A stretch of 64,000 bases of DNA from CAYXZQ01 sp963717515 (GTDB lineage Archaea; Nanobdellota; Nanobdellia; Woesearchaeales; DSVV01): the NCBI GenBank assembly GCA_963717515.1, contig OY970338.1, positions 1,240,001 through 1,304,000 of the forward strand, in the 5' to 3' direction. Numbering within the stretch: position 1 is the stretch's first letter; each line of letters begins with the position of its first letter. The translations under genes and the position numbers were made by a program. Of this stretch, positions 8,220-15,893 are shown piece by piece. Under the pieces are notes generated by a model. It was not told where the DNA came from, searched no databases, and saw only the letters and a list, made by a program, of their open reading frames with translations.

Positions 8220-8577
8220 TTTAGTCTCTATTTGACAAAATAATCAATATCCTGTCCTGATTTAACTTAAAAAAGCCTATTTGCGGTGTTTTTCACAGAA
8301 AGAGTTCTAAAAGACAAACTCTGTGCTGAAAAACTCCTTTTCAGGCTTTGTTTGTTGTGTTTCCAATGTTTAATTCCTTTTCGGTTGTTTTAAACACTCT
8401 TGACTGATTTTTGGTCTGAAATTGCAGGTGTTTATAAATATTATGATTTTGTATACGGAATGTCACAATATTTAAAAACAATTCATTAACTCTTGTGGGG
8501 TATTGCAGGTTATATATAAATGTGTCAATAATATAGTAACAATAAAATCACAAAATCACATATTGTTTAAATGCAAT
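8220..8577. promoter_or_regulatory. 358-bp intergenic region with divergent promoters
   Basis: This AT-rich stretch separates the minus-strand ribosomal operon from plus-strand tRNA-Arg. On the minus strand, GGCTTTTTTAAG (about 8266-8277) is a plausible TATA box for the L3-to-S14 operon, implying a leader of roughly 25 nt. On the plus strand, A/T boxes occur at about 8430-8440, 8465-8477, 8509-8520 and 8563-8571; the one at 8509-8520 (TTATATATAAAT) is the best candidate for the tRNA. No open frame or clear structured RNA is seen between 8280 and 8500. Confidence 0.5.
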
Positions 8578-8675
8578 GGACCTGTAGCATAGGCTGGATA
8601 ATGCGACGGCCTTCTATCCGGGCGTTCTGCCCCGAAGCAAGCCGTAGATCGAGGGTTCGAATCCCTCCAGGTCCG
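8578..8675 (+). tRNA. tRNA-Arg (TCT) with 23-nt intron
   Basis: A complete cloverleaf folds after removal of an intron. The acceptor stem is GGACCTG (8578-8584) with CAGGTCC (8668-8674) and discriminator G at 8675. The D-stem is GCAT/ATGC, the anticodon stem ACGGC (8606-8610) with GCCGT (8641-8645), and the T-arm GAGGG-TTCGAAT-CCCTC. The loop is CT-TCT-A with anticodon 8613-8615. The intron is 8617-8639, after position 37, the canonical archaeal site. Mature length is 75 nt and CCA is not encoded. Confidence 0.93.
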
Positions 8676-8751
8676 TCAATCTCACCCAATATCGTTCATT
8701 TTATATATCTAATAATATATTGTTCGGGTTGTAAGAAAAGAGGTTGCCTGT

Positions 8752-8862
8752 ATGGAGAGAAATTTCATGTATTTCGCGATTGCTTCCATAATTGCCGTCC
8801 TCATGCTGTTTCTGATATTCCTGGCGATAATCTTCACTATATCGGTATATTCAACCTGGTAG
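8752..8862 (+). CDS. small single-pass membrane protein, 36 aa
   Basis: A short open frame beginning MERNFMYF, followed by an almost unbroken hydrophobic helix of about 25 residues (IASIIAVLMLFLIFLAIIF) and a short polar end. A purine-rich AAGAGG lies 7 nt before the ATG and a TATA-like TTTATATATC about 45-50 nt upstream. It does not match a family I can name. The strongly hydrophobic character and promoter-like context support a real small membrane protein, though chance cannot be excluded. Confidence 0.5.
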   Translation: MERNFMYFAIASIIAVLMLFLIFLAIIFTISVYSTW

Positions 8863-8937
8863 CCCTGGAAAAGAAATATTTATATAATAATAGGCATAAT
8901 CCCATTAATTATCCAATTTTAGCCGAAAGGTGGCCGA

Positions 8938-9363
8938 ATGAAAAAGGTAACTATGCTCGTGTCTATCATCCTGATTGCCGGAGCTATCTTCTTAAGCGCA
9001 TGCACAAACCTGACCGGAGAAGCCAGCAGGGCAGCAATTAATGCAGTCTGCGGGAACAATGTCATGGAGCCTGGCGAGGAATGTGACATAAGTGATTTTG
9101 CAGGACTGACATGCCGGGACATGGGATATGTTGGAGGCCCTCTAAGATGCTACAGCGACTGCTCCTATGATACATCAAGCTGTGTAAGGCAATGCAGGGA
9201 CAGCACGTGTTCTGCATGCTTCAGGGAAAAATGCGATGGAAAGTGCGATACAAGGTTCGAAGGAGTTGATTGCACTGACTGCTATTATAAGCTTGCATGT
9301 TGTGGAGACGGCAATTGCAATGAAGGCGAGACCCTGCAGAATTGCCCGGCTGACTGCAGCTGA
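8938..9363 (+). CDS. secreted Cys-rich lipoprotein
   Basis: 141 residues. The N-terminus is a signal peptide with a lipobox-like LSAC at residues 19-22, so the mature protein probably begins at a lipid-anchored Cys. The remainder has about 18 cysteines, including CGNNVMEPGEECD, a pattern of the short Cys-rich repeats common in secreted archaeal and myxobacterial proteins, and a second related GDGNCNEGETLQNCP near the end. A TATA box (ATTTATATAATA, about 8877-8888) and an AAAGGTGG ribosome-binding site 4 nt before the ATG support the start. Confidence 0.75.
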   Translation: MKKVTMLVSIILIAGAIFLSACTNLTGEASRAAINAVCGNNVMEPGEECDISDFAGLTCRDMGYVGGPLRCYSDCSYDTSSCVRQCRDSTCSACFREKCDGKCDTRFEGVDCTDCYYKLACCGDGNCNEGETLQNCPADCS

Positions 9364-9415
9364 ACAGCCGTTTCTAAAGCAAAATTTATAAACACCTTTA
9401 TTGATATCAGGCACC

Positions 9416-10231
9416 ATGGTCTTTGAGCAGCTTTTCAGCATTAGATGGATCACAAGGAAGGAGCATGCATTTCTCCTGGGTCTCTCATACACCCTGATAG
9501 GCCTCGTATCAGCAGGCCTGGTCTTCCCCGAAAATGTCGGGCTGACAAGCATCGCTTTCACATCCATCCTGCTAATCCCGTCCCTCAATGCCCTTCTCAA
9601 GCTTGAGGAGAATGCCGAGGTGAGGGAGAAAAAGCTCTCGCTGAAGCTTCTGTTCAGGGACCATAAGGATGTATTCAAGGTCTACCTTTTCCTTTTCCTG
9701 GGCATCTTTCTTGCCTACAGCCTGGTGACCCTTATCATCCCTGACTATTCAGTCGGGAGCCTGTTCTCGGTCCAGCTAAAGGCCGCAGGGATTTCAGGCC
9801 TTGCAATATCAGGGGCAGGGCTAGGGACAATAATAATCAACAACCTGCTCGTCCTCTTGGTGTGCTTTGTGCTTTCGCTTGTTTATGGTGCCGGCTCAAT
9901 ATTCTTCCTTGTCTGGAATGCCTCAGTCTGGGGTGTCGTGTTTGCATATTTTGCCTGCACTTCCTATCACGGAAGGACCGGAAACATCTTTGCTGATTTC
10001 AGCTTTTCAATCGTGCCTTTTCTCCCTCACATGCTGACAGAAGCCCTTGCATATATCAGTGCGGCGATAACAGGAGGCATAGTATCAAAAGCAGTCATTA
10101 GGGAAAAGCTGTTATCTGCGAGGTTTAAGCATATCATGTCAGACGCTTTGATATTTCTTGCGATTGCTTTCTTCCTGGTCTTGCTTGCGGGTTTCATAGA
10201 AGTGAAATTTTTCCTTGGCTTGCATGCCTAA
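9416..10231 (+). CDS. SpoIIM/DUF95-family integral membrane protein
   Basis: 271 residues from the ATG at 9416, which lies about 30 nt after a TTTATAAAC box (9385-9393), so the transcript is probably leaderless. At least five hydrophobic helices are visible. The pattern of an N-terminal helix pair, a long loop, then LLVCFVLSLVYGAGSIFFLV and FLPHMLTEALAYISAAITGG resembles the stage II sporulation protein M (DUF95) family, widespread in archaea with unknown function. The end overlaps the convergent YkgJ-type gene by 4 nt. Confidence 0.72.
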   Translation: MVFEQLFSIRWITRKEHAFLLGLSYTLIGLVSAGLVFPENVGLTSIAFTSILLIPSLNALLKLEENAEVREKKLSLKLLFRDHKDVFKVYLFLFLGIFLAYSLVTLIIPDYSVGSLFSVQLKAAGISGLAISGAGLGTIIINNLLVLLVCFVLSLVYGAGSIFFLVWNASVWGVVFAYFACTSYHGRTGNIFADFSFSIVPFLPHMLTEALAYISAAITGGIVSKAVIREKLLSARFKHIMSDALIFLAIAFFLVLLAGFIEVKFFLGLHA

Positions 10232-10560
10232 TGCTTCCTGTCCTCTATCATGAACTTTATTATCTTTTGTGAGACCTGGCTTGAGAAATCCCTCATCTGC
10301 CTGCATTTCTGGCTTACTGACCCATCAATCCTGAATGGAAAACGCCTGCAGATATCCGGCCTGTTTTCATAGATTCTGCACATGCCTGACACATAAAACA
10401 AGCAGTGCCTGCCCTTCATCCTTAGCATGAGCACGTCATCCTCGGCTCTTGTAAACCCTTCAAAGCCAGCAATTTCCAGCCGCCGGATATCCTGCTTAGT
10501 GAGCACAACATCAAGCTGACAGCAGAATCCACAACCTCTGCAGCTGAAGATATTTTCCAT
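10228..10560 (-). CDS. YkgJ/UPF0153-type Cys-cluster protein
   Basis: 110 residues. The pattern CRGCGFCCQLDVVLT near the start, then HCLFYVSGMCRIYENRPDIC followed by RRFPF, is the metal-binding Cys cluster of the YkgJ (UPF0153) family, usually assigned as a putative zinc- or iron-binding protein of unknown role. It is convergent with the SpoIIM-like gene and divergent from the 72-aa gene, from which it is separated by an AT-rich promoter region. Confidence 0.82.
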   Translation of the reverse strand: MENIFSCRGCGFCCQLDVVLTKQDIRRLEIAGFEGFTRAEDDVLMLRMKGRHCLFYVSGMCRIYENRPDICRRFPFRIDGSVSQKCRQMRDFSSQVSQKIIKFMIEDRKH

Positions 10561-10698
10561 GTTTTTTACCTGTATGCGAATATGATTTATAAATATTATA
10601 TTTTCCTTCTAAAAAACAATCGAAAATCATGATTTTTTCTGAAAAAAAACGATATATTTATATACTTGAACATACATATTACAGTAATAGTGGGATAG

Positions 10699-10917
10699 AT
10701 GGGATTGGAAGAAGTTGTAAAGAGATCTGAAGTCAGCCTCATGGCTGGATTCGATGTAGGCAGGTTCCTGAAATCTCTGGAGGAATTGCCTGGCTATGAC
10801 ATCACCTATGAGACCATAAGGAAGAACAGGGTCGGCAGGGTGACGGCGACAGAAGAATGCATAATGCCCTCACGCGAAGGGTGCAAGAACAGGTTCTCAT
10901 CTATTGTGGCCAAGTGA
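10699..10917 (+). CDS. hypothetical 72-aa protein
   Basis: Begins MGLEEVVKRSEVSLM and contains the polar stretch EELPGYDITYETIRKNRVGR, with two Cys near the end. No family is recognised and no membrane segment is present. A TATA-like ATATATTTATATAC (about 10650-10664) lies 35-50 nt upstream and codon use looks like its neighbours, so it is likely a real gene. The stop is 41 nt before tRNA-Cys. Confidence 0.6.
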   Translation: MGLEEVVKRSEVSLMAGFDVGRFLKSLEELPGYDITYETIRKNRVGRVTATEECIMPSREGCKNRFSSIVAK

Positions 10918-10958
10918 ATAGTTTTAAATAGTATACCCTTTTTCTTTTCACTGCATTT

Positions 10959-11118
10959 GCGCGAGTGGCCAAGCGGCTAAGTTATCCTTGGATGTCTTAT
11001 GAAGATGTCCGGCAGGATATAGCAAGCGAGCGCCTGCAGTAAGCTCTTATGAGGCTCAGACATGGGCTGATGACATGCTGAGAGCGCTAGATCGAGGGTT
11101 CAAATCCCTCCTCGCGCT
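10959..11118 (+). tRNA. tRNA-Cys (GCA) with two introns
   Basis: The 160-nt locus folds to a 73-nt tRNA once two segments are removed. The acceptor is GCGCGAG (10959-10965) with CTCGCGC (11111-11117) and discriminator T at 11118, as expected for tRNA-Cys. The anticodon stem is AGCGC (11029-11033) with GCGCT (11084-11088), loop CT-GCA-G, anticodon 11036-11038. The T-arm is GAGGG-TTCAAAT-CCCTC. Intron 1 (about 10982-11025, 44 nt) lies in the 3' strand of the D-arm; removing it gives GCC-AAGCGGCTAA-GGC with G18 G19. Intron 2 (11040-11082, 43 nt) is at the canonical 37/38 site. Confidence 0.87.
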
Positions 11119-11173
11119 TCTTTCTTTCTTTTGATACAAAACAATTTTAAACCAAATATGATTACGCTACACA

Positions 11174-12067
11174 ATGAAATGCCGAAGATGCTCGAAGAAT
11201 GCAGTGATCTCAGATCCGAACTACTGCAAGGACCATTTCATCGACTATTTCGAAAGGAAGGTCAGAAAAACAATAAAAGACTATGACCTGATAAGGAAAA
11301 AGGACAGGGTCTTTGCAGCAGTGTCAGGCGGCAAGGATTCAATTACCAACCTCTATGTCCTTTCCAGATACTACAATGTCGAGGCGATCGCTGTCGACGA
11401 AGGTATCAAAGGCTACAGGGAGAAAACTCTTGATGACCTGAAAAGATTCTGCAACAAGAACAGAATAAAGCTCAACATAGTATCATTCAAGGAAGATTTC
11501 GGATTTACCCTTGACTCTGCGCTGAAAAAACTTCACGACAGGCCATGCACTGTCTGCGGAGCGTTCAGGAGATACCTGATAAACAAGCATGCAAGGATTC
11601 TAGGGGCGACAAGGCTTGCGACTGGACATAATCTTGATGACGAGGCGCAGTCAGTGATGATAAACCTCTTCCGCAATCAGCAGGAGATATCTGCAAGACT
11701 GGGACCGATAACAGGCATTGTCAGGGACAGGCTGTTCATCCCCCGCATAAAGCCTCTCTATTTCTGCACAGAGAAAGAGGTGACTGTCTATACCCATCTT
11801 ATGGACTTCGGCGTGGGATACTACGAGTGCCCGTACACGACAGAGTCATACAGGGCAGCAGTCCAGGTGCTGCTCAATGATTACGAGGCAAAAAACCCCG
11901 GGACAAAAAGAAACATCATAAAGGCATTTTTGAAGATGCTGCCAGAATTGAAAAAAAGGTACATGACGGAGGGGAAGCCCAATCGGTGCAAAAACTGCGG
12001 CGAGCCTGCAAAGCAGGAGCTCTGCAAGCCATGCCAGATGATCGAGGAGCTCGGTCTTCTGAAGTGA
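11174..12067 (+). CDS. ncsA: tRNA 2-thiouridine synthesis protein (TtuA/NcsA/Ctu1 family)
   Basis: 297 residues. It is a PP-loop ATPase that adenylates tRNA uridine for 2-thiolation. Features are an N-terminal zinc-type CRRC, the PP-loop SGGKDS at 51-56, the catalytic CTVCGAFRR near residue 125, GHNLDDEAQS near 155, a further CPYTTESYR, and a C-terminal zinc ribbon with CKNC and CKPC. A TATA-like ATTTTAAAC (about 11142) suggests a leaderless start. It lies directly after tRNA-Cys. A degenerate copy of its last 50 nt appears at 12881-12931. Confidence 0.9.
   Translation: MKCRRCSKNAVISDPNYCKDHFIDYFERKVRKTIKDYDLIRKKDRVFAAVSGGKDSITNLYVLSRYYNVEAIAVDEGIKGYREKTLDDLKRFCNKNRIKLNIVSFKEDFGFTLDSALKKLHDRPCTVCGAFRRYLINKHARILGATRLATGHNLDDEAQSVMINLFRNQQEISARLGPITGIVRDRLFIPRIKPLYFCTEKEVTVYTHLMDFGVGYYECPYTTESYRAAVQVLLNDYEAKNPGTKRNIIKAFLKMLPELKKRYMTEGKPNRCKNCGEPAKQELCKPCQMIEELGLLK
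12004..12054 (+). repeat. 51-bp direct repeat, copy in ncsA 3' end
   Basis: This segment inside the end of ncsA matches 12881-12931 at 43 of 51 positions with no gaps. The two copies flank the nucleosidase gene in the same orientation. This copy is under coding constraint (it encodes part of the C-terminal zinc ribbon). Confidence 0.85.
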
Positions 12068-12095
12068 TGTTACGGACAGGAAAACCGTTTATATT

Positions 12096-12767
12096 CTATT
12101 CGATGTTCTCCAGCAGTTGCTTCACGATCTTATATGAATTTTTTGCGACAATTTCTTTGAATGCATTGAAGTCCTCAACTGCAGTTCCATCTGCTTTGTC
12201 AGAGACAGTCCTGACAATCAGATGTGGAATCTTATTAACAGTGCATACCTGGCCGACTGCCGCACCCTCCATCTCTATGCAGTCGCCGTGTAGCTCATCC
12301 CTGAGAAATCTCTTTTCAAGCTTTTCCCTGTGCGTGAAGAACTGGTCGCCTGTAAGGATCCTGCCTTTGATTATCTTATGTCCTTTGATTTTTGCCTTTG
12401 ATGCTATTTCAATTAATCTTTTGTCAGCCTTAAATATCCTGTAATCTGTATATGAAATTTGTCCAAGTTTGAATCCCAAGGCTGTTGCGTCGAAATCATG
12501 TTGCATTGAATCCTTGCTGATCACTACATCACCAATATTTAAGTCTGCATTTAATGAACCCCCAACACCCGTAAAGATTATAAATCCTACATTAAATCTA
12601 TCAATCAGGACCTGTGTTACCATCGTAGCGAAAACCTTTCCTACACCCGATTTTACAAGAATAATATCTTTTTTTCTAAACTTCCCTTGGTAAAAAACGA
12701 ATTCGTTCCATTGTATCTTCTTCATATCTTTGATATATTCAAGATATATTTCAATTTCTTCATCCAT
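12096..12767 (-). CDS. 5'-methylthioadenosine/S-adenosylhomocysteine nucleosidase
   Basis: 223 residues from the ATG at 12767. It is an MTAN/Pfs-type enzyme, which hydrolyses the glycosidic bond of MTA and SAH and, in characterised members, 5'-deoxyadenosine. Motifs are FTGVGGSLNADLNIGDVVIS, HDFDAT, IEMEGAAVGQVC and RTVSDKADGTAVEDF with the catalytic Asp. The in-frame codons upstream of the ATG read IAIIGA, the usual family N-terminus, so the true start is upstream and either non-ATG or lost to a frameshift. The gene is more AT-rich than its neighbours and flanked by a direct repeat of the ncsA tail. Confidence 0.88.
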   Translation of the reverse strand: MDEEIEIYLEYIKDMKKIQWNEFVFYQGKFRKKDIILVKSGVGKVFATMVTQVLIDRFNVGFIIFTGVGGSLNADLNIGDVVISKDSMQHDFDATALGFKLGQISYTDYRIFKADKRLIEIASKAKIKGHKIIKGRILTGDQFFTHREKLEKRFLRDELHGDCIEMEGAAVGQVCTVNKIPHLIVRTVSDKADGTAVEDFNAFKEIVAKNSYKIVKQLLENIE

Positions 12768-12880
12768 TGCACCTATTATGGCTATCTTATTCGAAATTTT
12801 AACAACCTCATTTATTTGAAATCAATAATTTATTAATATTAATAAATTTTGTTGAAAAATATTTACTGAAGATACTGCTA

Positions 12881-12931
12881 GCCTGCAAATCAGGAACTCT
12901 GCAAGCCATGCTAGATGATTGCTGAACTAGG
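12881..12931 (+). repeat. 51-bp direct repeat, relic of ncsA 3' end
   Basis: A decayed copy of ncsA positions 12004-12054 (8 differences in 51), in an otherwise gene-free region (12768-12985). Several differences break the coding frame, for example CTAG in place of CCAG, so this is a relic rather than a gene. It lies on the far side of the nucleosidase gene and suggests a duplication linked to that gene's arrival. Confidence 0.85.
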
Positions 12932-12985
12932 AAAGCGAAGCTCAAAAGCAAACATTATTAAATATATTCTTGAATATGCCACAAC

Positions 12986-14101
12986 ATGATCAACCTGCTC
13001 TATTTTTTCCTGCCCATGATAATCGTCATCGGCATCGTGACTACCTACCAGGACATAAAGACAGGCAAGATAAGGAACAAGTGGGTCATGCTAGGGCTTG
13101 CATATGCAATTGTCGTGAACTTCCTGATATATTTCGTCGTGAGAATAACAGGGGGGCAGCTGAGGACAGAATACTATACAGAGCTCGCTGTCACTGTGCT
13201 GATATCGCTCGTGGTCGGGTTTGTCATGTGGGTAGTGGGGGTGTGGACAGCAGGTGATGCGAAGCTCTTCACTGCATTCTCCGCCCTGGTGCCGTTGAGC
13301 GTCTACAAGTATGGTCATGTCCAGTATTTCTCATCGATGAACTTCATGATAAACACGTTCGTGCCTTTCTTCGTGGTCTACCTTTTTTTCCTCCTGTTCA
13401 GGACAAGCCTCAAACAGAAGATATTTTATATGAAAAAATCCCTTAAGCCTGACCAACTCGGCCAGGTGTTTCTGTTCGTATTCTCTTTCATGTGGCCGCT
13501 CTTGTATTTCCTTGATTTCATCAAGGTGCCTGAGAACTACTTCTACATGATATTCTTCATGTTCCTATTGATGATAGCTTTCGAGAAGCTTTTCCAGAAG
13601 AACCTGACCAAGGTACTCCTGGTCTTCGCAGGACTCAGGATAATATTCGACAAGAGCCTCCTGACACTCGGTCCATGGTTATCCATGACGATAACATTTG
13701 CAGGATTCGTGTTCCTGAGATATTTCATCCTCTACATGGGATATGACTACATGACAAAGAAGGTCGACATAAAGCTGCTCAAGAAAGGCATGGTGCCTGC
13801 TGAGATAATATACAAGGAAAAGGGAAAATACAGGAAACAACAGATACTTCACTTCAGCCTGATATCTTACCTACAGGAATCGACGAAGAAGAGGGAGCAT
13901 CTCTTCGAGCCAACGACAGACGGCCTGAATGAAGTTGATGTCAAGAACCTGAAGAAGCTCGGAAAGAAGCTCGGCTTTGAGCACCTCAGGGTCTACCACA
14001 CCTTGTCTTTCGCACCGTATCTCTTCGCAGGTGTCATACTGACAGTACTTTTCCAGGGGAACCTGTTCATATCAATAGCTGCGCACATCTTCCATGGATA
14101 A
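12986..14101 (+). CDS. A24-family prepilin/prearchaellin-type peptidase
   Basis: 371 residues. It is an aspartic membrane protease that would cleave class III signal peptides of pilin-like proteins. Catalytic Asp candidates are D23 in YQDIKTGKIRN and D91 in AGDAKLF, matching the FlaK/EppA/PibD pattern. Six or more hydrophobic segments follow. The region after about residue 250 is a polar, Lys-rich extension of around 90 residues ending in another hydrophobic helix, longer than classical preflagellin peptidases. A TATA box (TTAAATATATTC, about 12957) sits 25-30 nt upstream. No pilin genes are adjacent. Confidence 0.82.
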   Translation: MINLLYFFLPMIIVIGIVTTYQDIKTGKIRNKWVMLGLAYAIVVNFLIYFVVRITGGQLRTEYYTELAVTVLISLVVGFVMWVVGVWTAGDAKLFTAFSALVPLSVYKYGHVQYFSSMNFMINTFVPFFVVYLFFLLFRTSLKQKIFYMKKSLKPDQLGQVFLFVFSFMWPLLYFLDFIKVPENYFYMIFFMFLLMIAFEKLFQKNLTKVLLVFAGLRIIFDKSLLTLGPWLSMTITFAGFVFLRYFILYMGYDYMTKKVDIKLLKKGMVPAEIIYKEKGKYRKQQILHFSLISYLQESTKKREHLFEPTTDGLNEVDVKNLKKLGKKLGFEHLRVYHTLSFAPYLFAGVILTVLFQGNLFISIAAHIFHG

Positions 14102-14255
14102 CAAAAATCTGCTGCTCGGAGGCAAATTTTTGGGGCAGTAAAATAGTCAGGCAATCTTATGTCCAGAAAATGCCAGGGCATATTCCTGGATTGAAGATTT
14201 TGCTTTGCGTAATTTTCAATAACTTAATATATAACCGGTCATAGATTTTTTCCTG

Positions 14256-15872
14256 ATGGGGCTGAATCATTTTTTCATGCAATGGTATTACTGGGTCCTG
14301 CTTGCCATGTTTCTTGCCGTTGTCCTGCTCTTCATCTGGAACATCATCGCAGGCGCATTCAACAGGAAATGGTTCAATGCTTTTTCAGCAGTGCTCTTCA
14401 TACTGATACTGTTTCTCGGTGCATACCTCCGCCATGTCAATGTAATGAACAATGACCCTGTGGAATCACTGTCGACAGAATACAAGCTGGGTGCGAAGAC
14501 CTTCTACGAGAACCAGCAGTACAGGGTGTGCTACAGCGGGACGATCCATGACTGTGAGATCCCCTATCAGCTGCCCAGGCATGTGCAGGGCTATCCCTTC
14601 CTCGTATCCCTGATGTATTATTTCACAGGATTCTCAGAGTATCTTGTCCACGTGTTCAATGCTGTTGTCAGCATCCTCATAATTGTCCTTGCATATCTCC
14701 TGTCATATGCCTATTTCAGGGACAGGAAAACAGCGGTGCTCTCATCCCTGGGAGCAGCAGTCCTTCCTCTCATCATCGTATGGGGGACCACGGGCGAGGT
14801 GGTCATAACCAACATATTTTTCATTAGCCTCTCCCTGTTCTGCATCAAGATTGCCGCTGATTCGAACGGCTTCTGGCAGTACATGCTCGCGTTTTTCACC
14901 TGCCTCTTCACAACGCACATGAGGGCTGAGAATGTCGTGCTCCTCCTGATCCTCGCATATTTTTTTATCAGGGGCAATCATTCAAAGATCAAAAATCAGC
15001 TGGAAGGCGTTCCGAAACTTGGGCCAGCGAAGATTTCAATGCTTGGCATCGCCCTGCTCATGTTCGTGTTCAACATCCTTTTTGTCAAATTCGCATCAGG
15101 TCAGCACGGCGGACTAGTGGGAGCGACGATAATCAGGGACATCAAAGTCCAGACCCTGTACATCTTCGAGATATTGGCAGGGAAATACATGCTAGCTCTG
15201 AGCATTGGATTTATTTTGCTGCTGCTGGCAAAAAAATACAGGAAAAGCGCTTTGCCGTTAATCCTGTTCTTCTTCATCCATCTCCTTATGGTGGTCTCGT
15301 TCCACCAGAATTTCCCGTCGGGTACAGACATCCATGCAGGCGCAGGAAACACAGAGAGATATTTCATGTCTGTGGCCCTTGTGCTGATAGTATGCGGAGT
15401 GCAGGGGCTGTGGTCTGCAGTTGAGAAAGCGGAAAAGGCAATCCGGCCATTCGCGGAGTTCAAGCAGGCAAGAACGATATGGAAGGTCTCTGCATTTATC
15501 CTTATTGGGCTGTATTTCCTCTCATTTGCAGGATTCTCTGTACACAGGATATCAGGTCCTTCTGGTACCTATTCGAATGTATCCTTCCGGAAAGTGATAG
15601 ATGAGCTCAGGCCCGAAAAGCTCTATGTCAGCTCCTACGAGGTCGCGCAGTATGCCCAGGTCGTGACTGACGATGTCCCGGTGACAGTAGACAGGGATAA
15701 GGGCTCGTTGAGATTCTCAGGCAACAGGACAGGGGTGTATTACATCGAGCTGGTATCGGAATATTTCCCTGAGAAATCCAGCGACTACCTGTCGAGCAGG
15801 GGGATTACGCCTGCTGAGAAGCACGGGGTATTCTGGTTCTACGACATCGATGGAAACTTTCATCAGCAATAA
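14256..15872 (+). CDS. GT-C type membrane glycosyltransferase (ArnT/PMT-like)
   Basis: 538 residues with about 11-12 hydrophobic helices over the first 430. Such proteins move sugars from polyprenyl-phosphate donors to lipids or proteins outside the membrane. The first loop after helix 2 (RHVNVMNNDPVESLSTEYKL) holds the acidic residues expected at the GT-C active site, and LPRHVQGYPFLVSLMYYFTG resembles the conserved second part of that loop. The last 90 residues are a soluble domain. The TATA-like AATATATAAC lies about 30 nt before the ATG. Confidence 0.75.
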   Translation: MGLNHFFMQWYYWVLLAMFLAVVLLFIWNIIAGAFNRKWFNAFSAVLFILILFLGAYLRHVNVMNNDPVESLSTEYKLGAKTFYENQQYRVCYSGTIHDCEIPYQLPRHVQGYPFLVSLMYYFTGFSEYLVHVFNAVVSILIIVLAYLLSYAYFRDRKTAVLSSLGAAVLPLIIVWGTTGEVVITNIFFISLSLFCIKIAADSNGFWQYMLAFFTCLFTTHMRAENVVLLLILAYFFIRGNHSKIKNQLEGVPKLGPAKISMLGIALLMFVFNILFVKFASGQHGGLVGATIIRDIKVQTLYIFEILAGKYMLALSIGFILLLLAKKYRKSALPLILFFFIHLLMVVSFHQNFPSGTDIHAGAGNTERYFMSVALVLIVCGVQGLWSAVEKAEKAIRPFAEFKQARTIWKVSAFILIGLYFLSFAGFSVHRISGPSGTYSNVSFRKVIDELRPEKLYVSSYEVAQYAQVVTDDVPVTVDRDKGSLRFSGNRTGVYYIELVSEYFPEKSSDYLSSRGITPAEKHGVFWFYDIDGNFHQQ

Positions 15873-15893
15873 GGGCATGGCTGTGTCTATTTG

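Noticed and set aside
10959..11118. The 160-nt tRNA locus as tRNA-Leu or tRNA-Ser with a long variable arm
   Set aside because: The 5' part resembles Leu/Ser, but the variable loop is only AGATC, the discriminator is T and the loop after AGCGC carries GCA. Removing two introns gives a normal tRNA-Cys.
12986..14101. An archaellum or pilus operon around the A24 peptidase
   Set aside because: No pilin-like gene, ATPase or platform protein is visible nearby; the peptidase stands alone.
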